This document shows, piece after piece, positions 13,222 through 20,549 of a stretch of DNA of 30,826 nt. Position 1 is the first letter of the stretch, and each line of letters opens with the position of its first letter. The notes under the pieces are model-generated. The model was not told the DNA's origin. It searched no databases and saw only the letters and a program-made list of their open reading frames with translations. This DNA comes from an uncultured Collinsella sp. (GTDB lineage: Bacteria; Actinomycetota; Coriobacteriia; Coriobacteriales; Coriobacteriaceae): positions 1-30,826 of the forward strand of contig CAAFQT010000269.1 of the NCBI GenBank assembly GCA_900765185.1, in the 5' to 3' direction. The position numbers and the translations under genes were made by a program.

Positions 13222-15727
13222 GGTGATAAAGGTGACGGAACAGAAGATGAGCCCGCAGGCTATCGAGGTGCGTGGCGCGCGTGTACACAACCTCAAGGAC
13301 ATCGATATCGATATTCCGCTGGGAAAGCTCGTGGGTATTGCCGGCGTGTCGGGTTCGGGCAAGAGCTCGCTGGCGCTGGGGGTTCTTTATGCCGAGGGCT
13401 CGCGCCGCTACTTGGAGGCGCTCAGCACCTATACCCGCCGTCGCCTGACGCAGGCCGAGCACGCCCAAGTGGACGAGGTGCTGCACGTGCCGGCGGCGCT
13501 CGCATTGCATCAGCGCCCCAGCGTGCCGGGCGTGCGCTCGACCTTTGGTACCATGACCGAGCTCAACAATAGTCTGCGTCTGCTCTTTAGCCGTTGCGCC
13601 CATCATGTGTGCCCGCGCTGCGGGGCGCGTGTGGAGCCGAGCCTTAACGTTGCCGCAGGCCTGTCGCTCACGTGTCCGACATGCGGCCGCGAGTTCTACG
13701 CGCCGAGTGCCGAGGACCTTGCCTTTAACAGTGGCGGTGCATGCCCCACCTGTGGCGGCACCGGTGTCATGCGCGAGGTGGACGAGGCGAGCCTGGTGCC
13801 CGACGAGTCAAAGACTATCAACGAGGGTGCGGTGCTTCCCTGGGGTACGCTCATGTGGGATTTGATGAAGCAGGTCGCCGGCGAGATGGGCGTGCGCACC
13901 GACGTGCCGTTTAACCAGCTCACGCCTCAAGAGCGCGACATCGTGTTTCATGGTCCGGCGGTTAAGAAGCACATCCTCTACGTGCCCAAAAACGGCGAGG
14001 GCGCTACGCCACTCGACTTTACCTATTACAACGCCGTCTATACCGTCGAGAATGCGCTCGCCAAGGTCAAGGACGATAAGGGCTTAAAACGCGTTGCGCG
14101 CTTTTTGCGCGAGGGCCCATGCCGCGATTGCGGCGGCACGCGTCTCTCCGAGGCTGCGCGCCAGCCCCAGGTGCGCGGTATCAATCTGGCGCAGGCGGCG
14201 GCTATGACGCTGGGCGAGGCGATTGAGTGGGTGCGCGGGGTGCCCGCATTCTTGCCGCCCGAGATGCGGCCCATGGCGACGGATATCTGCGATTCGTTTT
14301 TGAGCGCGGCCCGTCGTCTGGTCGACTTGGGTCTCGATTACCTTTCACTCGACCGCGCCGGCGCCACGCTTTCCACGGGTGAGCGCCAACGCGTGCAGCT
14401 TGCTCGCGTGGTGCGTAACCGATCGACAGGCGTGCTTTATGTGCTGGACGAGCCTTCGATCGGCTTGCATCCTGCCAATGTCGACGGCCTGGTAGGCGTG
14501 ATGCGAGATCTGGTGGATGACGGTAACACCGTGGTTGTTGTCGACCACGATACGCGCGTACTGGCGGATGCCGACTATCTGGTCGAGATGGGTCCCGTTG
14601 CCGGAGCAGGCGGCGGCAATGTGATCGCCGCTGGTACGGTAGACGAGGTCGAGCAATCGCAGGACAGCCGTATCGCGCCGTTTTTGCGCGCCGAGCCCAA
14701 GCGCTTGCGTCCGCAGGTGACTGACGACGAAATGTTCGACCAGGGCCATATCCGCATGGCGACCGATACCATCCATACCGTCAAGCCGCTCGAAGTCGAT
14801 ATTCCGCGCGGTCGCTTGGTCGCGGTTAAGGGTGTTTCGGGTTCGGGCAAGACGACGTTGGTGCTCGAGACGCTCATCCCGGCGCTTAAGGCGCAGGCAG
14901 CTGGCGAGCGCTTGCCACGCCACGTGCGCTGGATCGATGCCGAGGGCATTGCGCGTGCCAACCTGATTGACGCCACGCCCATCGGTGCCAACGTGCGCTC
15001 GACGGTGGCAACCTATGCCGACATCCATGATGAGCTGCGCCGCGCCTTCGCCCGTACGCCCGAGGCCAAGGCAGCCGGCTACAAGGCGGGCGCCTTTAGC
15101 TACAATACCGGCGCCTTGCGCTGCCCTACGTGTGATGGCACGGGCTCGATATCGCTCGACGTGCAGTTTTTGCCCGATGTCGAAATCGTCTGCCCGGCAT
15201 GTCGCGGCTCGCGCTACGCCGAGGCCGCCTCGCATATCCATCGCGAAGGCAAGGATGGCAGTCTGCTTACGTTGCCGCAGCTTATGGATATGAGCGTGGA
15301 CGAGGCACTCGACGCTACGGTGGGACTCAAGAAAGTTCAGGTGCGCTTGCAGACCTTGCACGACCTGGGCCTGGGTTATCTCACGCTTGGCGAGCCCACA
15401 CCGGCGCTTTCGGGCGGCGAGGCGCAGCGTCTTAAGCTTGCGAGCGAGATGGGCCGCGTGCAGGATGATGCTGTATTCGTGTTCGACGAGCCCACGATCG
15501 GCCTGCATCCGCTCGATGTCCAGGTGCTGTTGAACGTGTTTGACGGTCTTGTTGCCAAGGGCGCCACGGTTATCGTGATCGAACACGATCTCGACCTTAT
15601 CCGTAACGCCGATTACGTGATTGACATGGGCCCAGGCGGTGGCGACGCCGGCGGGCAAATCGTCTGCGCCGGCACGCCGGGCGACATCGCGGCCTGCTCC
15701 GCAAGCATCACCGGCCGCTACCTATAA
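13214..15727 (+). CDS. UvrA2-type excinuclease ABC subunit A-like protein
   Basis: An 837-residue protein with the tandem ABC layout of UvrA. Walker A GVSGSGKSS lies near residue 44 and GVSGSGKTT near 540; signatures are LSTGERQRVQ near 386 and LSGGEAQRLK near 732. Walker B is YVLDEPSIGLHP and FVFDEPTIGLHP. Zinc-module cysteines are CPRC/CPTC/CPTC (about 132-180), CRDC (about 303) and CPTC/CPAC (about 637-662). It is roughly 100 residues shorter than canonical UvrA (about 940), mainly before the first CPRC, where the UvrB-binding domain should be. That is the UvrA2 pattern, linked to drug or DNA-damage tolerance. The start may instead be ATG 13247, 10 or so bases after AAAGGTGA; 13214 would rely on coupling to the overlapping ATPase gene. 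Confidence 0.88.
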   Translation: MSRVIKVTEQKMSPQAIEVRGARVHNLKDIDIDIPLGKLVGIAGVSGSGKSSLALGVLYAEGSRRYLEALSTYTRRRLTQAEHAQVDEVLHVPAALALHQRPSVPGVRSTFGTMTELNNSLRLLFSRCAHHVCPRCGARVEPSLNVAAGLSLTCPTCGREFYAPSAEDLAFNSGGACPTCGGTGVMREVDEASLVPDESKTINEGAVLPWGTLMWDLMKQVAGEMGVRTDVPFNQLTPQERDIVFHGPAVKKHILYVPKNGEGATPLDFTYYNAVYTVENALAKVKDDKGLKRVARFLREGPCRDCGGTRLSEAARQPQVRGINLAQAAAMTLGEAIEWVRGVPAFLPPEMRPMATDICDSFLSAARRLVDLGLDYLSLDRAGATLSTGERQRVQLARVVRNRSTGVLYVLDEPSIGLHPANVDGLVGVMRDLVDDGNTVVVVDHDTRVLADADYLVEMGPVAGAGGGNVIAAGTVDEVEQSQDSRIAPFLRAEPKRLRPQVTDDEMFDQGHIRMATDTIHTVKPLEVDIPRGRLVAVKGVSGSGKTTLVLETLIPALKAQAAGERLPRHVRWIDAEGIARANLIDATPIGANVRSTVATYADIHDELRRAFARTPEAKAAGYKAGAFSYNTGALRCPTCDGTGSISLDVQFLPDVEIVCPACRGSRYAEAASHIHREGKDGSLLTLPQLMDMSVDEALDATVGLKKVQVRLQTLHDLGLGYLTLGEPTPALSGGEAQRLKLASEMGRVQDDAVFVFDEPTIGLHPLDVQVLLNVFDGLVAKGATVIVIEHDLDLIRNADYVIDMGPGGGDAGGQIVCAGTPGDIAACSASITGRYL

Positions 15728-15729
15728 CC

Positions 15730-15764
15730 GAATGTGACAAAGGGACAGTTCCTTTGTCACATTC
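15730..15764. repeat. Palindromic repeat, copy C, between convergent genes
   Basis: A perfect 14-bp inverted repeat, GAATGTGACAAAGG (15730-15743) and CCTTTGTCACATTC (15751-15764), closes on GACAGTT. It contains the family core AAAGGGACAG. It begins two bases after the uvrA2-like stop and its right arm supplies the last codons and stop of trmL, so it ends both convergent genes and could act as a bidirectional 3' hairpin. Confidence 0.9.
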
Positions 15765-16356
15765 CCGGAAAGCCTGTTTGGCGCAGGGCTTCGTAGAGGA
15801 CGATGGCGGCGCTGTTGGAGAGGTTGAGTGCGCTGATGCGGTAGTCGTCCGGGTTGACGAAGTTGCCGCAGATGTCTTGTTGAAGGATGGCCTCGTGGCC
15901 GTCCTCGGTATGCCCCAGCGATTCCTCGTGAGCTTCCCAAGCCTCGGCGTTATCGAGCGAGTCGCAATCGCGCAGCATCGGGATGCGCTCGCAGCGCGCG
16001 GGCGCCGCGGCGAGCAGTGGCTCGGGAATGCCCGAGCTCTCGCTGCCAAAGACCAAGTAGTCGCCATCGCGGTAGGTACTCTGCGCATAGGTGCGGCGTG
16101 CCTTTTTGGTCAGCAGATGCAGGCGACCATCGGCGGGGGAGAGATCGTTGCGCGCAAGGAAATCCTCCCAGCCGGCATAGGTCGTTACGTCCAAGTTTTG
16201 CCAGTAGCCCAGACCGGCGCGACGTACCGTCTTGTCGTCGAGCGAAAACCCCAGCGGCTCCACCAGATGCAGGCGGGCGCCGGTGACCACGCAGGTGCGG
16301 CCGATATTGCCCGTATTGGCCGGAATCTCGGGCGCATACAGCACAATGTTGAACAT
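15757..16356 (-). CDS. trmL: tRNA (cytidine/uridine-34-2'-O)-methyltransferase, TrmL
   Basis: A 199-residue SPOUT methyltransferase that modifies the wobble ribose of tRNA-Leu isoacceptors. Motifs are NIVLYAPEIPANTGNIGRTC (residues 3-22), GLGYWQNLDV (normally LDYW), LVFGSESSGIPEPLL, IPMLRDCDSLD (normally IPM....RSLNLS) and ISALNLSNSAAIVLYEAL, the C-terminal knot with SLNLSNA-type residues. The protein is longer than E. coli TrmL (157) owing to an insertion of about 40 residues after SLDNAEAWEAHEESLGHTED. The ATG at 16356 has SD AAGGAG. The C-terminal Met and the TGA fall inside the palindromic repeat at 15730-15764. It is separated from the upstream GTPase gene by a terminator. Confidence 0.85.
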   Translation of the reverse strand: MFNIVLYAPEIPANTGNIGRTCVVTGARLHLVEPLGFSLDDKTVRRAGLGYWQNLDVTTYAGWEDFLARNDLSPADGRLHLLTKKARRTYAQSTYRDGDYLVFGSESSGIPEPLLAAAPARCERIPMLRDCDSLDNAEAWEAHEESLGHTEDGHEAILQQDICGNFVNPDDYRISALNLSNSAAIVLYEALRQTGFPGM

Positions 16357-16377
16357 GAATCTCCTTGGCTCAGAACG

Positions 16378-16412
16378 AAAAACCACCACGAAGTTAACCT
16401 TCGTGGTGGTTT
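16378..16412 (-). terminator. Rho-independent terminator of the GTPase gene
   Basis: A perfect 14-bp stem (16380-16393 with 16399-16412) has a 5-base loop. On the minus strand it is followed by T5. It lies between the COG0523 GTPase stop and the trmL start, so trmL must have its own promoter nearby or depend on readthrough. Confidence 0.9.
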
Positions 16413-16451
16413 GGCGGTTACGTAGACAGAAAAATGCCCGCTTGGATAAAC

Positions 16452-17582
16452 CTAGGCGCGGTGCCAGTCGGTCAGGCAGGCATCGAGGGAAGCGATGAGC
16501 GCATCCTTGTCCATGTGACGGCCGATGATGCACAGACTCGTCATACGGTCGCCCGTCTCGTCGTCCCAAATCTGCATGATCTCGGGGTTCTCGTCGATGA
16601 TCTTCTGCTTCTCGCCTTCGGGCGCCGAGTCGACAAACAGGCCGTTCTCCATCAGGCGCATCTGGTGGCCGGCCTGCTCAAACATGTAGCACATGTCCGG
16701 ATTGCCGGTCTGCCACAGCGGACCCTTGACGCGAATGACCTCGTCGGGCCACTCCTGCTCAACAAAATCGGTGAACTTCTGCAGGTCAAACGGCTTGCGG
16801 CGCGAGTACACAAAGGTCTCGATGTCGTACTCGAGCACCTCGGGGTCGTCGTGCTCCTCGGGATGCTCCATGGCCTCGATCCAGGCGGCGGAGTTGTAGG
16901 CGCGCATAAAGTCGAAGCGGTCGGTGTCGAGCAGCTCCTCCATGGGGACCTCGCCGTTTTGAGCCTCGACAATCACAGCGTCCTTCTGCAGGCTGCGCAC
17001 GATGGCCTTAAGCTCGGCGATCTGCTCGGGCGTCACGGTATCGGTCTTGTTGAGGATGAGCGTGGAGCAGAACTCGATCTGCTGGATGAGCAGGCTCTCG
17101 ATGTCGTCCTCGTCGATATCCTCGGCCAGTAGGTCGCGACCGCCGTTGAACTCGTCGTACATGCGGGCGCAGTCGACCACGGCCACGATGTTGTCGAGCG
17201 CGAGCTTAGGCTCGCCGCCCACCTTGGCCTCGTCGCAGAAGCTCGAGATGGTGTAGGCGATGGGGATGGGCTCGCAAATGCCCGAGGCCTCGATGATGAT
17301 GTAATCGAAGTTGCCCGAATCGGCGATGCCCTGCAGCTGGTTGGCCAGGTCATCCGAAAGCGTGCAGCAGATGCAGCCGTTGGTGAGCGGGATGAGGTCG
17401 TCGGTCTCGGAAAGGCCGCCGTCGGCGATAAGGCTGGCGTCCACATTGATCTCGCCGATATCGTTGACGATCACGGCGGCGCGGATACCGCCGTCGTTAG
17501 CGAGGATGTGGTTGAGCAGCGTGGTCTTGCCGGCACCGAGGTATCCGGTAAGCATGATGATCTTCACGGGTTTGTTGGGCAT
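16452..17582 (-). CDS. CobW/COG0523-family metal-chaperone GTPase
   Basis: A 376-residue G3E GTPase. Walker A GYLGAGKTT is at residues 13-21, the metal-binding CxCC motif is NGCICC with Cys70, Cys72 and Cys73, then IIIEASGICEP as switch II/Walker B and LILNKTD as the guanine-specificity motif. A CobW C-terminal domain covers about 240-370 (VYSRRKPFDLQKF, VKGPLWQTGN). These proteins deliver zinc or another metal to client enzymes. The client is not evident here; there is no Zur-linked neighbour or His-rich tail. ATG 17582 is chosen over 17603 because AAAGGAGG sits five bases before it. It lies 86 bases downstream of the ArsC-like gene on the same strand. Confidence 0.9.
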   Translation of the reverse strand: MPNKPVKIIMLTGYLGAGKTTLLNHILANDGGIRAAVIVNDIGEINVDASLIADGGLSETDDLIPLTNGCICCTLSDDLANQLQGIADSGNFDYIIIEASGICEPIPIAYTISSFCDEAKVGGEPKLALDNIVAVVDCARMYDEFNGGRDLLAEDIDEDDIESLLIQQIEFCSTLILNKTDTVTPEQIAELKAIVRSLQKDAVIVEAQNGEVPMEELLDTDRFDFMRAYNSAAWIEAMEHPEEHDDPEVLEYDIETFVYSRRKPFDLQKFTDFVEQEWPDEVIRVKGPLWQTGNPDMCYMFEQAGHQMRLMENGLFVDSAPEGEKQKIIDENPEIMQIWDDETGDRMTSLCIIGRHMDKDALIASLDACLTDWHRA

Positions 17583-17668
17583 GTGCCCTCCTTTGTTAGA
17601 CATGGCTTACAGTTGAATCTTATGCCAAACGTCTGCTCTTATACCCACGCGCCGGCAAATAACACAAG

Positions 17669-18010
17669 CTACTCCCAGGCTCCCCATACATCGGGGCAAT
17701 AACCGACGGTGGCCTTTTTACCGTTGCGCACGATGGGTTCGGCCAAGACCTGCTGGTTCTCGAGCAGCTTGTCGAAGCGCTGACTGGGGGTAAGGTGCTG
17801 GATGAGCGCGAGCGTTTCCTCGTCCTTGGCTTTGGGGTTGAGCAGCTTGTCGATGCCGCCGACCGCTTGCATCACGCTCGTGAGCTCGCCTTTGCTCATC
17901 TCCTTTTCCTTAAGGTCGATAAACTGCACCTTAATGCGGCGCTCCTTAAAATAACGCTGCGCCTTCTTGGTATCGAAGGACTTTTTGGTGCCGAAGATTT
18001 GAATATTCAT
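17669..18010 (-). CDS. ArsC/Spx-family thioredoxin-fold protein lacking the active cysteine
   Basis: A 113-residue protein of normal ArsC/YffB/Spx length. It starts with the beta-alpha segment NIQIFGTKKSFDTKKAQRYF, then RRIKVQFIDLKEKEMSKGEL, LTPSQRFDKLLENQ, and the cis-Pro region LAEPIVRNGKKATVGYCPDV. In this family the GTKK(C)xDTKKA motif carries the redox cysteine; here that position is Ser11, and the only cysteine is near the C-terminus. It is therefore unlikely to be a classical arsenate reductase and may be a regulatory or degenerate Spx-like protein. ATG 18010 has the weak SD GGCGG. That SD lies inside a hairpin, downstream of a large structured leader. Confidence 0.82.
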   Translation of the reverse strand: MNIQIFGTKKSFDTKKAQRYFKERRIKVQFIDLKEKEMSKGELTSVMQAVGGIDKLLNPKAKDEETLALIQHLTPSQRFDKLLENQQVLAEPIVRNGKKATVGYCPDVWGAWE

Positions 18011-18018
18011 TTATTGTT

Positions 18019-18040
18019 CCGCCGTTCTAACGAACGGCGG
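18019..18040 (-). promoter_or_regulatory. SD-sequestering hairpin of the ArsC-like gene
   Basis: On the minus strand CCGCCGTTC (18040-18032) pairs perfectly with GAACGGCGG (18027-18019) across a 4-base loop. The distal arm includes GGCGG, the only plausible SD, which ends eight bases before the ATG. No T-run follows, so this would act on translation rather than termination. The proximal arm's CCGCC is also the 3' end of the long-range stem of the upstream structured RNA. Confidence 0.7.
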
Positions 18041-18187
18041 TCACCTCGACGCTGCAAAGCCATCTGATGGGCAATCTGCCTTTCAATCGTCGGGCGCGGG
18101 CAAAAGCCCAGCGCCCTCCTCTTTCAAGGCACCTTGCCTCATCAGCTGGCTTTTCGCTGACATTGATAGGACATCGAGGTTACCGCC
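18036..18187 (-). ncRNA. Structured leader RNA, riboswitch-like, class unknown
   Basis: The intercistronic region folds as one rod. The outer stem pairs 18036-18049 with 18174-18187 (13 of 14 pairs). Next come an asymmetric 6 x 20 loop, stem 18056-18062/18147-18153, stem 18064-18068/18141-18145, stem 18070-18074/18134-18138, stem 18077-18082/18126-18131 and a 9 x 9 internal loop. The top stem is 18092-18101/18106-18116, with one bulge and a 4-base loop. On the minus strand the 9 x 9 loop is purine-rich (GAAAGAGGA facing GACGATTGA). The minus strand is preferred because the RNA leads directly into the ArsC-like start and its outer stem competes with the SD hairpin. It matches no riboswitch class I can recall. 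Collinsella-1 RNA is a name to test, but I do not remember its sequence. Confidence 0.62.
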
Positions 18188-18194
18188 GCTGGAC

Positions 18195-18818
18195 TTATCG
18201 AATGAAGTTGGTCGTTGCGCGATCTGCCTCGGGTGCGTTGATACCGGCGGCCTGTCCTGCCTCGATACAGCGCAGGAGCCAGGCCATGTTTTTGCCGATG
18301 TTTCGCATGGTGGCAAGGCCCTCGGCATCCCCATCGGCGTCGCCGGGCACGCGGCCAAACACGTTGTTCCAGTAGGTGGAGGCAACTACGGGCATTTGCT
18401 TAATGGTGAAGTACTTGTTGAGCACATCGAAGGTGGTCGAGGTGCCGCCGCGACGGGCGACGGCGACCGCGGCGCCGGGTTTGTGCTCAAAGGCATGCCC
18501 GCCTGCATAGAAGGCGCGATCGAGGGCCGAAAGGATGCGTCCGCTGGGGTGCGCATAGTAGACGGGTGAGCCAAAGACAAAACCATCTGCCTGCTCGGCG
18601 GCAGCGATGAGCTCGTTCACCACGTCGTCGTCAAAGGTGCAGCGACCGCCAAGCTTGCCGCACAGGCCACAACCGATGCAATCGCGAATGGGCTTGGCGC
18701 CCAGCTGAAACACCTCGGTATCAATGCCTTCTGCATTAAGTTGCTCGGCGACCTCGGCGAGTGCGCGGGCGGTGTTGCCGTTTGCCTTGGGACTGCCATT
18801 GACCAAAAGAACCTTCAT
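18195..18818 (-). CDS. Flavodoxin-fold NAD(P)H-dependent FMN reductase
   Basis: A 207-residue flavoprotein of the NADPH-dependent FMN reductase/iron-sulfur flavoprotein type. It starts with the FMN phosphate loop VNGSPKANGNTARAL (residues about 6-20), has a cysteine cluster DCIGCGLCGKLGGRC around 46-60, and the flavin-binding FGSPVYYAHPSGRILSALDR. The cysteine cluster after the first half is as in the ISF-like/MdaB-like reductases (C.gC..C......C), and may hold a redox centre or be structural. The ATG is at 18818, with GAGGGAG upstream and an in-frame GTG just before it. It lies 74 bases after the GGDEF gene and 184 bases before the ArsC-like gene on the same strand. Confidence 0.85.
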   Translation of the reverse strand: MKVLLVNGSPKANGNTARALAEVAEQLNAEGIDTEVFQLGAKPIRDCIGCGLCGKLGGRCTFDDDVVNELIAAAEQADGFVFGSPVYYAHPSGRILSALDRAFYAGGHAFEHKPGAAVAVARRGGTSTTFDVLNKYFTIKQMPVVASTYWNNVFGRVPGDADGDAEGLATMRNIGKNMAWLLRCIEAGQAAGINAPEADRATTNFIR

Positions 18819-18892
18819 CACAAACTCCCTCTGCTTTTGGTGACTTCTGCAGAGGATTATCGCACGATGGGGGAGGCGGTGCGGGCGCGGTG

Positions 18893-20422
18893 CTAATCCA
18901 GTTTGGTACCTGGCACCTGCACGGCTTTCCCGAGCAACGCTTTAAGCTCGTTCAAAATGGAAACAGGCTGACGGTCGACGCCGTCCAGATGGAGCGTGGC
19001 CACGCGAATGGGCGGCTGATATTCAAGCGAGCCGATGAGCACGGGAGAACCCAGGAACCGTTCGATGTCGCTTGCGATCTCATCGATTGCCTCGGGGCCG
19101 AGCTCATCGAAGAGTGCCACGAATGTCGGCCCCGTCGAGCGGAACAGGCGGCCCTTGCCGCGCGAACAATCCATGAGGCAGGCGGCGCTTTCGGCGAGCA
19201 CGCGGTCGCCTGCATCGAATCCAAAGCGGGCATTGACCTCGGCGATATCGTCGACCTTAATGGCAATAAAGCCTGCCTCGTGCGGCACGCGGCGCATCTC
19301 TCCAATAGCGTTGACCAGCGCGTGGACATCGCCCAGGCCCGTTACCGAGTCGGTCGTATCCGCTAGGCTTCGGTTGACGATAATGCCCACATACATGCTG
19401 GGCTCGGTATCGGTGCCGTCCAAGCGGTAGCCCGTGCAGTCGCAAAGCGCGTATTTTCCGGTGGCATCCATTACGCGATACTGCATGTAGTGGAAGTGCC
19501 ACGTGCCGTTTATCACCATGTCGATCTCGGCGCGTACGTTGTCGCGGTCCTCGGGATGAACGCGGGCGAGCCACATGTCGAGTGAGTTAAAAGGGTGCTG
19601 GGAAGGCAGGTCAAAATCGCGCACGGCGTTAACCGACCATTGCGATTCTCCAGTATCGAGGTTAAGGATGAACGGATAGCGCGTCTCGGAGCTCATGGAG
19701 ATCGCTTGGAACACCCGGTCGTTGCAGGGAAGCTGATCGACGATTGGGCGTTGCGGCGCGTCATTGTTTTCCGGTTGCTGTACACGATGCATAAGCTTAT
19801 AGCGATACATCTTGCGATCGGCGTCCATCGTCATCTGGCGACGCGTGTCGCCGGCAAGTGGATCGACGCGCGAGCAGCCAAAGCTAAAGCTGGCGATCAT
19901 GGGCGCCTTGCCATCTGAGCTCGCCTCGATCAGCCCGGCACGTACCTGCTCCAAGCGCTGCTCGAGTTCAGTCTCGTTTGCGGAGAGCGAGATAAGCACA
20001 AACTCGTCTCCACCGATACGGAACAGCATCTCATCGTGCTCCATGGTTTCGGAGAGCGTGCGGCAGATGCTCAGAATATAGCGATTGCCTTCGGCGTGGC
20101 CAAACCTATCATTGCAATGCTTGAGATGGTCGATGTCAATATAGGCGCAGGTGAAGGGGTCGCCTTTGCGCCAGAGCTGCTCGACGTGACGGTCGAGTCC
20201 GCTGCGGTTGCCCAAGTTGGTGAGCGGATCGATATAGGCGTTGCGCTCAAGCAGCCGGCGCTCTTGTTGCAGGATAGCATGCGTCTTTTGCAGTTGCTCA
20301 CCAACGGCGCGTAGCTCAGCAGGCAGCGCGGCAACATCGAGTTCGGCGGTCGAGATGCCATTCGCAAGTCGCTGAAGATAGGCAATAATCAATTGCTCAC
20401 CCAGGCGATATGACTCGTTCAT
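18893..20422 (-). CDS. Diguanylate cyclase, GGDEF-PAS-degenerate GGDEF
   Basis: A 509-residue cytosolic signalling protein with no clear membrane helix. A short helical N-terminus (1-60) leads to a GGDEF domain, with DPLTNLGNRSGL near 65-76, AYIDIDHLKHCNDRFGHAEG and FRIGGDEF, the GGDEF itself at residues 137-141. The intact motif predicts synthesis of cyclic di-GMP. The inhibitory I-site is absent (EHDE in place of RxxD). A PAS-3-like segment follows (GTWHFHYMQYRVMD...CTGYRLDG, about 275-350). A second GGDEF-like domain has lost its motif (STGPTF). ATG 20422 with SD AAGGAGG. It is a close paralogue of the N-terminal half of the next upstream protein. Confidence 0.9.
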   Translation of the reverse strand: MNESYRLGEQLIIAYLQRLANGISTAELDVAALPAELRAVGEQLQKTHAILQQERRLLERNAYIDPLTNLGNRSGLDRHVEQLWRKGDPFTCAYIDIDHLKHCNDRFGHAEGNRYILSICRTLSETMEHDEMLFRIGGDEFVLISLSANETELEQRLEQVRAGLIEASSDGKAPMIASFSFGCSRVDPLAGDTRRQMTMDADRKMYRYKLMHRVQQPENNDAPQRPIVDQLPCNDRVFQAISMSSETRYPFILNLDTGESQWSVNAVRDFDLPSQHPFNSLDMWLARVHPEDRDNVRAEIDMVINGTWHFHYMQYRVMDATGKYALCDCTGYRLDGTDTEPSMYVGIIVNRSLADTTDSVTGLGDVHALVNAIGEMRRVPHEAGFIAIKVDDIAEVNARFGFDAGDRVLAESAACLMDCSRGKGRLFRSTGPTFVALFDELGPEAIDEIASDIERFLGSPVLIGSLEYQPPIRVATLHLDGVDRQPVSILNELKALLGKAVQVPGTKLD

Positions 20423-20457
20423 GATGGATAACCTCCTTGGGCGGAACAATGGTTTGT

Positions 20458-20491
20458 ATCATATCCCCAATTCGGTTTGAATTGGGGATAT
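20458..20491 (-). promoter_or_regulatory. Promoter with overlapping 13-bp palindrome
   Basis: A perfect 13-bp inverted repeat (20461-20473 with 20479-20491, 5-base loop GGTTT) lies between the two cyclic-di-GMP genes. On the minus strand its downstream arm runs into TATGAT (20463-20458), a good -10 that would start transcription about 29 bases before the GGDEF gene. The palindrome covers the -35/-10 interval, as an operator would. No T-run follows on either strand. Confidence 0.58.
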
Positions 20492-20549
20492 AAGTTAGCT
20501 AATGGAGGCAAATTCCCCCTTCGGCGGTGGCGTTTTGCGCGCGAGCGTA

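Noticed and set aside
14345..15658. A 437-codon open frame on the minus strand opposite the uvrA2-like gene
   Set aside because: It is a shadow of the intact UvrA2 frame, with no SD and no recognisable motifs. The same applies to 25281-26480 (+) opposite thiM and 4882-5811 (+) opposite the MATE gene.
16357..16569. Longer N-terminus for TrmL (start at 16569)
   Set aside because: It would translate through the perfect terminator hairpin at 16380-16412 and into the GTPase gene. AAGGAG sits before ATG 16356, where the TrmL family normally begins.
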